64,000 bases of DNA from Providencia alcalifaciens DSM 30120 (GTDB lineage Bacteria > Pseudomonadota > Gammaproteobacteria > Enterobacterales > Enterobacteriaceae): the NCBI RefSeq assembly GCF_000173415.1, contig NZ_ABXW01000019.1, forward strand, positions 1-64,000. Direction: 5' to 3'. Both the position numbers and the translations under genes were made by a program. Positions 1 through 8,313 of the stretch are shown one piece after another. The number at the start of each line of letters is the position of its first letter. Position 1 is the stretch's first letter. Under the pieces are notes generated by a model. The model was given only the letters and a program-made list of their open reading frames with translations, had not been told where the DNA came from and made no database searches.

Positions 1-359
1 CTTTAGCGGAAGACACGCCACTGACACTCACTAATCTGGCTCAGCCAAGGTTCAGCGGGGAGACCGAAGCAGGGTTGAAGGTGACGCTGGAGATTGAGGG
101 CAAACAGTACCACAGCACTGCGGATCAGCACGGTAAATGGCAAATTCAGGTGGGAGACGCGCTCAGCGACGGGAAGCACGATTATAAATTAACGGTGGCG
201 GATGCGGCGGGGAATCACACTGAGCAGCCCGGATCATTGACGGTTGATACCCAGAAAACTCCCTCCGGAGTCAATCAGCCTCCGGCAAAGGACCATGTAA
301 TGGATGCTATCCCATTAGATATGGTGAGTATGCCTGAAGAGCAAGACAATTATTTTTAA
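1..359 (+). CDS. C-terminal end of a bacterial Ig-like repeat surface protein (partial)
   Basis: The reading frame is open from base 3, so the gene starts before the window. About 118 residues are visible. They contain one Ig-like module of the type found in tandem in large Bap/BapA-like adhesins: TLTNLAQPRFSGETEAG, then GKWQIQVGDAL, then a DGKHDYKLTVADAAGN strand and a VDTQ ending. A short tail without repeats follows and ends in DNYF before TAA. The TTG at base 75 is not a convincing start because the domain already begins upstream. The role in adhesion or biofilm is inferred from the family. No type I secretion C-terminus with RTX repeats is visible, so the export route is unknown. Confidence 0.75.
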   Translation, partial: LAEDTPLTLTNLAQPRFSGETEAGLKVTLEIEGKQYHSTADQHGKWQIQVGDALSDGKHDYKLTVADAAGNHTEQPGSLTVDTQKTPSGVNQPPAKDHVMDAIPLDMVSMPEEQDNYF

Positions 360-379
360 TTACCAGTTTACCCTCAGGA

Positions 380-411
380 TAATGCCTAATTTAATGATTA
401 GGCATTATTGA
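380..411 (+). terminator. Hairpin after the Ig-like protein
   Basis: An 11-bp perfect stem (380-390 with 397-407, loop TTAATG) starts 20 bases after the stop codon. Only a short, broken T-run follows, so termination efficiency is uncertain. It may serve both flanking genes, which converge here. Confidence 0.55.
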
Positions 412-509
412 TAATAGTGTGTATGTAGGAAAAAAATTGTCCACCAACAAGCTAAAATGATGGACAACTTTATACTCGGAAAACAATGGAGGGTGTATTA
501 AGGGCAAAA

Positions 510-1358
510 TCAACTTATCGTTACATTGAGAGGTTGACTTTGTTGATAGAAATTCTTAAAGGCTTGAATAAAATGCGGAATATCGTCATAACCTACTTCT
601 TGTGCAATACGAGGCATTGGCATATTGTCGACTTTTGACAGCATCATCGCTTTATTCATCCGCGATGTTAGGCTGATGGTTGAGAAATTAGTGTCTTCAC
701 TTGCTAAACGACGTTTTAATGTTGATGTGCTCATGTGTAGCTGTTTAGCGATGAGCTCTAAAGTACAATTTTGTTTTCCTGAGTTGTGATAAATATAATC
801 ATAAACTTTGTCTTTAGTTAAAACATTCATGGAAGTTTGTAAGGTAGGATAAAACGTATTTTCAAGTAAGAAAAAAGACAAAACAAAATTCAAATGAATC
901 GCCATTTTATTGTCTACATTCTTTATTTTTGTATCTGTATTCATTTCTAAATGGCGAATCTCTTGAATTGCTGAATAAAAAACTTCCCCTAATATTGGGG
1001 TATTCGAAATATCAGTAGTACAAACTTGGCTGTGATAATGTGTTTTTTTCTTTTCTATAAATAATGCGCTATTTTGTTTATAAAAATAATTTAGCATTTC
1101 AGCGGATACAGGCATAATATCGAGCGCTATCTTTTCAGAGACGGCTTTTTTGATGAATTCAATGACCTTACCTTTAGGCAAAAAACAGATGTTGTTGGTC
1201 GATAGGTTACACCACTCCCCATTCTCAATCCGCAAACAGATACCACCTTGCTTTACTTTTAATAAAATCGCATTAGGGAGGTAAAAATGATTTTTTATTT
1301 CACTGGGTGCTGCTTTGATGTAATTAATTAATGTTTCTTCGCAAAAAACAATCGACAT
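510..1358 (-). CDS. AraC-family transcriptional regulator
   Basis: 282 residues. The C-terminal third (about 180-275) carries a two-helix-turn-helix AraC domain: LELIAKQLHMSTSTLKRRL is the first HTH, and MPRIAQEVGYDDIPHFIQAFKNF is the second with the family's PxxxAxxxGY..xxFxxxFK pattern. The N-terminal half (FYLPNAILLKVKQGG, LSTNNICFLPKGKVIEF) resembles the sensor part of GadX/Rns/UreR-like regulators. The ligand cannot be read from sequence. It converges with the Ig-like protein gene and has a long AT-rich upstream region, as is usual for horizontally mobile virulence regulators of this type. It could control the neighbouring surface protein, but no operator was found. Confidence 0.85.
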   Translation of the reverse strand: MSIVFCEETLINYIKAAPSEIKNHFYLPNAILLKVKQGGICLRIENGEWCNLSTNNICFLPKGKVIEFIKKAVSEKIALDIMPVSAEMLNYFYKQNSALFIEKKKTHYHSQVCTTDISNTPILGEVFYSAIQEIRHLEMNTDTKIKNVDNKMAIHLNFVLSFFLLENTFYPTLQTSMNVLTKDKVYDYIYHNSGKQNCTLELIAKQLHMSTSTLKRRLASEDTNFSTISLTSRMNKAMMLSKVDNMPMPRIAQEVGYDDIPHFIQAFKNFYQQSQPLNVTIS

Positions 1359-1744
1359 AAGTCAAACCTAAAGAGTAAGGGTCATAGTAACTTATTTTAA
1401 ATAGGGGGATCTATTTCGGGAGTATTTAAAATAAACGTTTTTATTGATAGAGACATCTTAATTGGAATTTTTTTTGTATATTTAACTCGTAGTCGTAAAT
1501 TTTTATTTTTACAAATAGTGATTTACTTTTTGTATTGAAGAGTGCTAATGGTATGTTATTAAAGATTTTTTTTTGAGAGAAAGGTGTGTTAATTATCGAC
1601 GTTATTTTTTATATTTTAAATTCAGTATTACAGAATAACAGAAATAATGATAAATATATTTAGAAATACGATTTTTCATTAAAAGCGGATAGGGAAATTA
1701 ACGAGACTCGCGATGAGGGAAAAATGCCCCTCATCGCGATACAT
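1359..1744. other. AT-rich intergenic region
   Basis: 386 bases between two minus-strand genes. It must hold the promoter of the AraC gene at 510-1358. Its left half is very AT-rich, with long T runs around 1560-1580. The only clear structure is the hairpin at 1708-1739. No ORF with a ribosome binding site was seen. Confidence 0.6.
1708..1739 (-). terminator. Strong hairpin after the O-acetylation operon
   Basis: Perfect 12-bp GC-rich stem (1708-1719 with 1728-1739) just past the end of the minus-strand gene at 1745. The following tract on the minus strand is only moderately T-rich, so this may be a terminator or an mRNA 3' stabiliser. Confidence 0.55.
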
Positions 1745-2971
1745 TTATTTCAGCATCTGATTAAATTGGCTATACAGGGCTTGAGCGCTTTTCTTATAAC
1801 CATCCGCAGAGAAGTGAACATTGTCTGGGCGAGCTAAGCCTTGAGATGCCCAAGCACGGATAGAGCAGGGCCCTCCCATATTCGCTTGCCAATCCCAAAA
1901 TAAGGTGTGCTCTTGAGCTGCAATATTCTTTTGAATACGGATCACATCCATCAAATTGACGGGCATTTGAGCATGACACCCAGCAGCGTTACTGAATTTA
2001 ATGGAATCGCTTGGTCCCACTAACATAATGACAGCATTAGGAGATTGCTGACGAATTTGCTGAATTTTATCTCGCAGATTTTGCTCATATGCCGCGAGGT
2101 TCAATGTGTCATTAAAGGCTTCGTTGGTCCCAAAAGCTAAAATAACCATATCCGGTGACATCTGAGCTAACGTCGCGCTCCATTGAGGCTGCCATTTATC
2201 CAACATATTGATCGTTGCCCCGTTCAAACCGATTGCAGATAACATGACACCAGGTTTATTTGAACGGACTAACCAGCCACCCACTTTTAGACGACTTGTT
2301 GACCCCACAGAGACGGTTGACGGCAATTGAGTATTCACAGGGGCAGAGAATTGCCAGCTATTTCCCGTTGCTGGGAGTGCAACCGTTGGAGAAGATGATG
2401 GTGAAACTTGCATCTGGCTACCCGTTGAACTTTGGTATAACGCTTGTAAGCGGTAACCATTTTGGACGGGTTGTAACGGTTTCAGTAATACACTGCTTTT
2501 CCCGCTTTGTGGCTCGGCGATCAATCCACCTAATGGGTAATCAACACGCTCATCTTTGCGGCTACTGGAGAGAGACCAGTCGGATTTATCGCTCATGCGA
2601 TTAATCGTAGCGGTGCGTTGACCTGGTACCGAAATTGGCGGTACAAACCCTGGTCCTGCATCGCCATAACGTTTTTGGAATAAGTTTCTCAGCTCACCAG
2701 TAAAAAAATCGGCAGCCGTATGAGAGTCCCCTATCTGGACGATATGGACTTGTTGGTTGCCTTGACGCAACTTAGTGGCGAACTGACTTAAATTGGGTTC
2801 ACTGTTATTGACCAACTGCCCTTGCTCTGTCGGTGCAGACCAGTTGGGTTGCGATGTTTTACCGCGTTTAGTATCCGGTGTCTGACAAGAGACTAAGCTG
2901 AATGACAGCAGTGTTATAACACTAGCTGTGAGTAGCTTGCTCTTGACCTGATTCTGGTTGTTCAGCTTCAT
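1745..2971 (-). CDS. SGNH-hydrolase lipoprotein, probable O-acetylpeptidoglycan esterase (Ape-like)
   Basis: 408 residues. A lipoprotein signal peptide ends in the lipobox LVSC with Cys29. SGNH/GDSL blocks are visible: GDSH with the nucleophile Ser83, FGTNEAFND (block III), and DNVH with Asp383 and His386 completing the triad. GDSHTAADFF resembles neisserial Ape1, which removes O-acetyl groups from MurNAc and so lets lytic transglycosylases act. It is the third gene of the patA-patB-ape operon and its start overlaps patB by 50 bases, which suggests co-translation. Expected location: periplasmic, lipid-anchored. The role comes from family and context; another acyl esterase substrate is possible. 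Confidence 0.75.
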   Translation of the reverse strand: MKLNNQNQVKSKLLTASVITLLSFSLVSCQTPDTKRGKTSQPNWSAPTEQGQLVNNSEPNLSQFATKLRQGNQQVHIVQIGDSHTAADFFTGELRNLFQKRYGDAGPGFVPPISVPGQRTATINRMSDKSDWSLSSSRKDERVDYPLGGLIAEPQSGKSSVLLKPLQPVQNGYRLQALYQSSTGSQMQVSPSSSPTVALPATGNSWQFSAPVNTQLPSTVSVGSTSRLKVGGWLVRSNKPGVMLSAIGLNGATINMLDKWQPQWSATLAQMSPDMVILAFGTNEAFNDTLNLAAYEQNLRDKIQQIRQQSPNAVIMLVGPSDSIKFSNAAGCHAQMPVNLMDVIRIQKNIAAQEHTLFWDWQANMGGPCSIRAWASQGLARPDNVHFSADGYKKSAQALYSQFNQMLK

Positions 2972-4106
2972 GAGGCTCCTTGTCTTCCTCTTCGAAATGG
3001 ATCAGTGAAAATACGCTTTCGGCAATCATTTGTTGCCCTTTGCCACTGAAATGGATCCCATCACCACTGCGCAATTTTATAGCATTGCTACCATCACCAA
3101 TATAGTCGGAATAGTCGTCATTTTTATATTTAAAGACGTCATTGGCGGAGATGTACATCTCGCCATACTTTGCCACTTCGGTTTGGTAGAGACCACGTAG
3201 GAATTTCATACCGTCAGAAAGGGTATTCTTGCGCATATTCGGTGGACCCACCCAAATCACATCCACCTGATGTTGGCGCGCGGTGGTAAGAATTTCACTG
3301 ATACGCGAGCGATAGGTTTGTTCCCATTCTTCACTCTTAAATTTCACATACTTATAGCCGGATTGTGGTGGCATATCCCACGGATCATTTGGACCTAAAA
3401 ATACCACTAATACTTTGATATTAGGGTTATCGTTCAATGCTTTGGCAATGGTATCTGGCCAGTTAAAAAACTTAGGGTATGCAAGCCCAGTGCTCTGCTT
3501 ACTTAAGTTAATACTCTCAATATTATACTTTTTCAACAGCATATTTTTAACATGGGGAGCGACGCCTTGCATCATGGAGTCCCCTGCAAACAGAACTTGA
3601 TCCCCTGCGGCGATATTCGCGACCTGTTTTTGAACAACTGGCCCTTCCGGTTCTGCAATCGTCACACCCGCAAAGGTACGCCCCTGCATTTTCGAGCGGG
3701 CTTGCGGGCGCTTTAATAACTCAGGGAAAGTGACCGACAAACTCTCAGCAGGGTAAATATACCCATTGACAAAGTGTAGCCCGACACGGAAATCTTGTGG
3801 AAATACGCGTTTTTCTTGATTGTTAGCCCGTTGAGCGGCGGGTTTATCTTCCGCCGCTTTTTGCCCCGAAGCATGATAGACAAACGTTGAGCCCGCTTCT
3901 TGGACGCCATCATGTAATGCGCTTCCGTAATCCCACACAGGGTTTCCGCTTATTTTCGCCCATGGCGTATCTTGGTGATATTTTTGTTGCCAGAATCGTT
4001 CTAAGGAGCTTTGGTTTAACCAAATCAGTAATAATCCGGTAATGATGACGATTAACAGCACTTGCCCGGTTTTTTTCAGGTTCTTTTTAAACTCAGAAGT
4101 TAGCAT
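2922..4106 (-). CDS. patB: PatB-like peptidoglycan O-acetyltransferase (SGNH/DUF459-like)
   Basis: 394 residues with a single N-terminal membrane anchor (about 15-31, VLLIVIITGLLLIWL) and a periplasmic SGNH domain. The nucleophile motif is GDSMMQG (Ser177), GPNDPWD is block III, and DGIH (Asp349, His352) completes the triad. PatB transfers acetyl groups, supplied across the membrane by PatA, to the C6 hydroxyl of MurNAc. The gene overlaps patA by 14 bases and the Ape-like gene by 50, so the three behave as one operon. The acidic tail (EEEDKEPHEAEQPES) is unstructured-looking. Assignment as PatB and not a polysaccharide acetylase rests on the MBOAT-SGNH-SGNH order. Confidence 0.75.
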   Translation of the reverse strand: MLTSEFKKNLKKTGQVLLIVIITGLLLIWLNQSSLERFWQQKYHQDTPWAKISGNPVWDYGSALHDGVQEAGSTFVYHASGQKAAEDKPAAQRANNQEKRVFPQDFRVGLHFVNGYIYPAESLSVTFPELLKRPQARSKMQGRTFAGVTIAEPEGPVVQKQVANIAAGDQVLFAGDSMMQGVAPHVKNMLLKKYNIESINLSKQSTGLAYPKFFNWPDTIAKALNDNPNIKVLVVFLGPNDPWDMPPQSGYKYVKFKSEEWEQTYRSRISEILTTARQHQVDVIWVGPPNMRKNTLSDGMKFLRGLYQTEVAKYGEMYISANDVFKYKNDDYSDYIGDGSNAIKLRSGDGIHFSGKGQQMIAESVFSLIHFEEEDKEPHEAEQPESGQEQATHS

Positions 4107-5511
4107 AGATAAATCCTGGCATTCCCGAAGGTGAAAGCATAAACATAATCGTTAATACAATGGCTAATGGAATAGGGTAGTAGTACCAAGCGATATCCTG
4201 ATATTTCTTGGCGATGTATTGATAGCCTTGAACAAAATAAGGATAAGCAAGGAACAAGAGCCAGAATGCAATCAACAAGCCGAGGTTAGCGCTAATCGAT
4301 GCAATAAACCCAGGTTCAATAAATTGATTGAGCATCACCAGTGCATCATCAAACGAAGAGCTACGGAAGAAAATCCAAGCAAAGCAGACAAAATGGAAAG
4401 TCAGAATACGTGCAAGTAATTTAGAAATATGCGCATTCGGAATTAAGTGGGTTCTACCCATTTTTTTCATCAGCTCGGTTTTGATATTGAAAATCACCGT
4501 ACCGAGACCATGAATTGCGCCCCAAATCACAAACGTCATCGCGGCGCCATGCCATAGACCTGATATCAGCATCGCGGTGAGAACGTTGATATTCTTGCGG
4601 ACAAAACCTTTTCTACTGCCACCTAATGGAATGTAGATATAGTCCATGATGAAAGTGGATAAGCTGATATGCCAGCGTTTCCAAAAGTCTTGTAAGTTAG
4701 TGGCTAAATACGGCGCATTAAAGTTTACAGGAACTCTAAATCCTAAAAGTAGCGCAATCCCCGTGACTAAGTTGGTATAACCGGAGAAGTTAAAATAGAT
4801 ATTCCACGCATAAGCATAGGTGGCAATTAAAATTTCGCCTGCACTGTAGCCAGCAGGGGCATCAAACACGGGATTAACATAGTTTTCAGCAAGGTAAGAG
4901 CTGAAGAGAAACAGTTTTACCAGTGCTAAGCTAATGAGCAATAGGGCGCGTCGTGAATCGAGAATTACACGGCTTTCTGCTTGGATTTGCGGTAAAAAGT
5001 TTTTCGCGCGGTTAATTGGACCTGCCACAATACTTGGGAAAAAAGCCAAATATAATACGACGTCAAAAAAGTCCGCTTTTTCAATTTCCTTGCGACAGAC
5101 CGAGACAGTATAACTGACGGAATGGAAGGCATAGAACGAGAGCCCTAAAGGTGCAAGGAGTTCCAATATAGGAAGCCCCACACTGAATCCAAATTTATCC
5201 AATGTTTGTTGGATAGTTTCTTGGAAGAAGGAATAGTACTTAAATGCGGTGAAGCACCCAATGATCCCAGCGGCTAATAACGTATAAATCCATCGGTTAG
5301 ATAACCATACCGTTGCCCAGTTGGTGAGGAGATAAATAAATAGAGTGTAGCCGAACAGAATATAAGCAAAATCAGGACTAAAAGAATAGACGAAGAAATA
5401 ACTTGCTGTAATGAGCAACCCATTCTGTAATTTTGAGCTGGGTTGGCAGCCCCAATAAATAAGAAAGAAAACTAAGAAAGAGCCAAGAAACTCAAATGAG
5501 AAGAAATTCAT
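4093..5511 (-). CDS. patA: MBOAT acetyl-transfer membrane protein, PatA-like
   Basis: 472 residues, about ten or more hydrophobic segments. MBOAT hallmarks are NLQDFWKRWHISLSTF (His281) and SGLWHGAAMTF with the invariant membrane His321. Such proteins move acetyl groups from cytoplasmic acetyl-CoA to the periplasm. Here the acceptor would be PatB and then peptidoglycan, which gives lysozyme resistance and controls autolysis. It is the first gene of a three-gene overlapping operon transcribed leftward; its promoter must lie in 5512-5600. AlgI/DltB-type MBOAT proteins look similar, so the peptidoglycan role depends on the two SGNH partners. Confidence 0.8.
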   Translation of the reverse strand: MNFFSFEFLGSFLVFFLIYWGCQPSSKLQNGLLITASYFFVYSFSPDFAYILFGYTLFIYLLTNWATVWLSNRWIYTLLAAGIIGCFTAFKYYSFFQETIQQTLDKFGFSVGLPILELLAPLGLSFYAFHSVSYTVSVCRKEIEKADFFDVVLYLAFFPSIVAGPINRAKNFLPQIQAESRVILDSRRALLLISLALVKLFLFSSYLAENYVNPVFDAPAGYSAGEILIATYAYAWNIYFNFSGYTNLVTGIALLLGFRVPVNFNAPYLATNLQDFWKRWHISLSTFIMDYIYIPLGGSRKGFVRKNINVLTAMLISGLWHGAAMTFVIWGAIHGLGTVIFNIKTELMKKMGRTHLIPNAHISKLLARILTFHFVCFAWIFFRSSSFDDALVMLNQFIEPGFIASISANLGLLIAFWLLFLAYPYFVQGYQYIAKKYQDIAWYYYPIPLAIVLTIMFMLSPSGMPGFIYANF

Positions 5512-5600
5512 ATTAGACTCAAGTGTTATTTGTTATGGGTGACCATAATATTTATTCTTTTTCCCTATGCAATCGGAATTTCGTCATATTTCAATTTACT

Positions 5601-5717
5601 CGTCATACTTCGAATTTTAGGGGTGTTGGCTACGCTCAGCTACCCTAGTCACATACTTATGTATGCTCCTAGGGATATCTTCTCTTGCCGCCTACCTAAA
5701 ATCCAAATTATTTAGAG
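5601..5717. repeat. Palindromic interspersed repeat (YPAL/MITE-like)
   Basis: About 117 bases form an imperfect palindrome. Outer arms CATACTTCGAATTTTAGG (from 5603) and CCTAAAATCCAAATTAT (from 5695) are inverted copies. Inner arms CCCTAG (5643-5648) and CTAGGG (5669-5674) flank a CATAC/GTATG stem. Sequences of this shape recur between genes in Yersinia, Photorhabdus, Serratia and relatives; that comparison is from memory. It sits upstream of patA. The 61-residue ORF across it is not considered a gene. Confidence 0.55.
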
Positions 5718-5824
5718 TAAATCGGGGATAGGGAAAAATGAGTTATGTAAGACTCAAAGTCTAAGAAGTATAGCCGCAGTGGGGTGGGTTGTCATATTTC
5801 GAGCGGATCGGAAAAAGTGCAAAA

Positions 5825-5852
5825 AAAATCCACTTTCGAGAAAGTGGATTTT
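5825..5852 (-). terminator. Rho-independent terminator after bax
   Basis: Perfect 12-bp stem (5825-5836 with 5841-5852, loop CGAG) flanked by A and T runs on both sides. It lies 34 bases after the bax stop and could work in both directions. It separates bax from patA. Confidence 0.85.
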
Positions 5853-5885
5853 TATATCGTGTACCCGGTGTGTAGATACTAAAAA

Positions 5886-6692
5886 TTAACTGCGAGTCGC
5901 TGCTCTTTGTTGAGCTTGTGTAATCAGTTCTTCGTTGCTCGCGTACATCTCTTTCAAATAGCGGTTATATGATGAACCTAACTCTGAGTACCCTTTCATA
6001 TCGTTAATCAGTTTGATGGAGTCTAATTCATCTTGTGATTGACGCTGCTTTGCACGCGAGTGACGTAAAGACTCATACGCGTTATGGGTATTCATGTTCT
6101 TCATATAGGCTGTCACTGTTGCTTCAACAGAAGCATACGTTGAGTAGCCTTTGATCTTTCCTTTGTTAACTTGGCAGCCGCTACCACAGCGCATACCAAA
6201 TAAATTTCCGTTTTTTAGAGCAAGTTGAGAAGTACCCCAACCGGACTCTGTTGCCGCTTGTGTCGCAACTAAATGCGTTGGCATGATGTCTACACGGCTT
6301 AACAGTTTATCCCAATTAATACGTTTTGGGTTGCTACAACTGATGCCATAACTATCGCAGATCTGGGTTAGGCGACGTAGCTCTTGGGCGCTCCATTTGG
6401 TGTTTGCGCGCACGGAAAGCAGCCAGTTACGCTCTTCCATAATCTGTTGATTGACTTTTTCAATCACAGGGACAATCGTTTTCAAAAACGCTTTCTTACG
6501 TGGAGTACCAGACGGGTATTTACGCATATCAGGCAGAGGTGTTTCTGCTTGATTTGAGTTTTGTGCCGACTTCAGAGTGAAGTCTTTTTTAAGCATCGTA
6601 CTGGTACTGGTAGAGCCAAAACTGAGGCCCGAAAATAAAAGTAAAAATAAGAAAGCGAAGACGGCGTTTGTCCTCATCGTTCGAGAGGGCAT
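5886..6692 (-). CDS. bax: Bax-like peptidoglycan glucosaminidase
   Basis: 268 residues, close to the E. coli Bax length. An N-terminal signal sequence or anchor (10-25) precedes a glucosaminidase-family domain. HLVATQAATESGWGTSQLA holds the expected catalytic Glu149, followed by NGNLFGMRCGSG and the YSTYASVEATVTAYMKNMNTH helix pair typical of the family. Predicted activity is cleavage of the GlcNAc-MurNAc glycan bond in the periplasm. Start is ATG at 6692 with GGAG six bases upstream. It lies upstream of the O-acetylation operon, on the same strand but with its own terminator. Since O-acetylation changes hydrolase access to glycan, the neighbourhood may be functional. Confidence 0.85.
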   Translation of the reverse strand: MPSRTMRTNAVFAFLFLLLFSGLSFGSTSTSTMLKKDFTLKSAQNSNQAETPLPDMRKYPSGTPRKKAFLKTIVPVIEKVNQQIMEERNWLLSVRANTKWSAQELRRLTQICDSYGISCSNPKRINWDKLLSRVDIMPTHLVATQAATESGWGTSQLALKNGNLFGMRCGSGCQVNKGKIKGYSTYASVEATVTAYMKNMNTHNAYESLRHSRAKQRQSQDELDSIKLINDMKGYSELGSSYNRYLKEMYASNEELITQAQQRAATRS

Positions 6693-7094
6693 TTGCTTCT
6701 CCTATGTTTCTCTGAACAAAAATCGAGCGAATGGTAGCAGAATAATTTTTCACGAGCTACCTTTATCCGACTCGCATTAGCAAAATTTCTGTATTTATTT
6801 GTCATTAAGTGTTGATTTATTGCAACTCAATGATTTTATGGTTTGTATATTTACTTTATTTATATTTTCAATGCTGTATTTATCAATTTTTGTTTTTTAT
6901 TTCAAACCAGAACTATCTAATTTAAGTTAAATTTGATTATAATTCAAGCAATTGGCAGGTATGTAGTAGGGTTATTGTGGTTAAAAAGTAACCATTCAGT
7001 GGTTTAAATTTTAACCAAAAAGCCCTGTTTCGCATTTTATGAGCAGTGTTGAGTATTAAAAAGACAATATCAAAATGAAAGTTAAGAGTCTAAA
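6693..7094. other. AT-rich intergenic region upstream of bax
   Basis: About 400 bases, strongly AT-rich between 6800 and 6950. It must contain the bax promoter (near 6700-6780 on the minus strand). The 67-residue plus-strand ORF at 6577-6780 overlaps bax in antisense and has no support. Apart from the terminator at 7095-7125 I see no structured element. Confidence 0.5.
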
Positions 7095-7125
7095 ATAGTC
7101 AAAAAAAGCCCCCTTTTTTGGCTAT
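7095..7125 (-). terminator. Terminator of the DUF4056-like operon
   Basis: A 14-position stem with one mismatch and one G-U pair (7095-7108 with 7112-7125) contains its own A/T run, 37 bases after the stop codon at 7162 on the minus strand. Confidence 0.7.
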
Positions 7126-7161
7126 TGGTCTCCCTATCAAGAAGAATGCTTTACCTGTTTT

Positions 7162-8313
7162 TTATTCACTCAATAATAACGTTTGTTGTTTTTGATCTTC
7201 TATTTTGGCTTTCTCGGCAAGCGCCTCAAAATCACTTACAGTCCAATAAGTTTCAGGAACAGGGAGTTGAGCCATGTTCGTCGTTGGCGCTAAGCGAAAT
7301 TGCGCGAGATCTGATAATACAAATCCTGCATATTCTGATGGTAAGCTGAGTTTTAACCCTAAGCTTGGTATCGCTTGAGTGGGTAAAAAGGGATATCGGC
7401 TGTCCGTGACGTCATAATTACGAGTGAGCACTAAAAACTTATCTGGAACGCGCTTTGCACTATTCCACCAAAGTCCATCGACTTTATCGAATGCATGGCG
7501 AGTTTGAGATCGCTCTTGAGCGCCGAGTTGCTTCAAGGCGATAGGAATGAGAGATTCTAAAGATTGTGAGAATATCGCAAGCGATTCAGCACGACCTTGT
7601 AAAATCAGTGAGCTTGCCAGCCTTGCTCCTACTAGGTTTGAATATAAGTCTTCAGGTGAAAACGCAGAGATGCCTTCGGAAAATCCGGGGACTGACTGAT
7701 ACCCATACCATTGTGCAATCTCATGCCAAGCCGCTAACTGGAAAGCAAGCTTTGCGGCTAAGTAAGTACTTAACGTATAGCGTTCAGCGGGTGAGGCGGG
7801 TGGTGTAAAGGCTGAGAAATGAATCTGCCGGCTCGCGAGCTCATGATTCAGCGTTAGCGTCCATTCCTCCCCCAGCTTTGGGTAAATTTGGCTAAAGAGA
7901 TAGAGCGTATAATCGGCGGTATCTCTGACATGGGCAATATCAATAAATCCACCTTCAGTGGTATAAATCAATCCCACTTTTTCTTTACTGATCCCTAATA
8001 AATCAGCGGCGGCAGAAAAATAGCTATCATTATAATGATGTTGACCCAGATTATCGGCTTCAACCACATTATCAATGGTATAGAAAGGAACAGGAATGCC
8101 AGCCACTTCAGCTTGCAGATCATAACCAAATGCGCAACAGGCTCGCAGTCCTTGAGGCGCGTCTAAGTTTTGTAGTACTGGCCAAGCTTGCACGGCTTCC
8201 TCATGGGAAACTGTCTCTAGATTAATACGAGCGGCAGGCAAGTTCAGCTCTTCGCGAGTTTGACACGCGACGAGCATCAATAATATAGATGAAGTGATTA
8301 GCAGCTTAATCAT
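7162..8313 (-). CDS. DUF4056-like lipoprotein
   Basis: 383 residues beginning with a lipoprotein signal; lipobox LVAC, Cys17. The mature protein contains GLRACCAFGYDL, which I associate with the DUF4056 family, and an EIAQWYGYQSVPGFSEGISAFSPEDLYSN segment that looks like an exported hydrolase- or peptidase-like core, though no catalytic motif is certain. It is the last gene of a three-gene operon; its ATG shares one base with the preceding TAA. Context implies work at the cell envelope with the two barrel proteins. Function unknown. The family name is from memory and is the weaker part of the call. Confidence 0.65.
   Translation of the reverse strand: MIKLLITSSILLMLVACQTREELNLPAARINLETVSHEEAVQAWPVLQNLDAPQGLRACCAFGYDLQAEVAGIPVPFYTIDNVVEADNLGQHHYNDSYFSAAADLLGISKEKVGLIYTTEGGFIDIAHVRDTADYTLYLFSQIYPKLGEEWTLTLNHELASRQIHFSAFTPPASPAERYTLSTYLAAKLAFQLAAWHEIAQWYGYQSVPGFSEGISAFSPEDLYSNLVGARLASSLILQGRAESLAIFSQSLESLIPIALKQLGAQERSQTRHAFDKVDGLWWNSAKRVPDKFLVLTRNYDVTDSRYPFLPTQAIPSLGLKLSLPSEYAGFVLSDLAQFRLAPTTNMAQLPVPETYWTVSDFEALAEKAKIEDQKQQTLLLSE

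Noticed and set aside
5530-5715. 61-residue ORF upstream of patA
   Set aside because: Spans the palindromic repeat; its coding is explained by that element.
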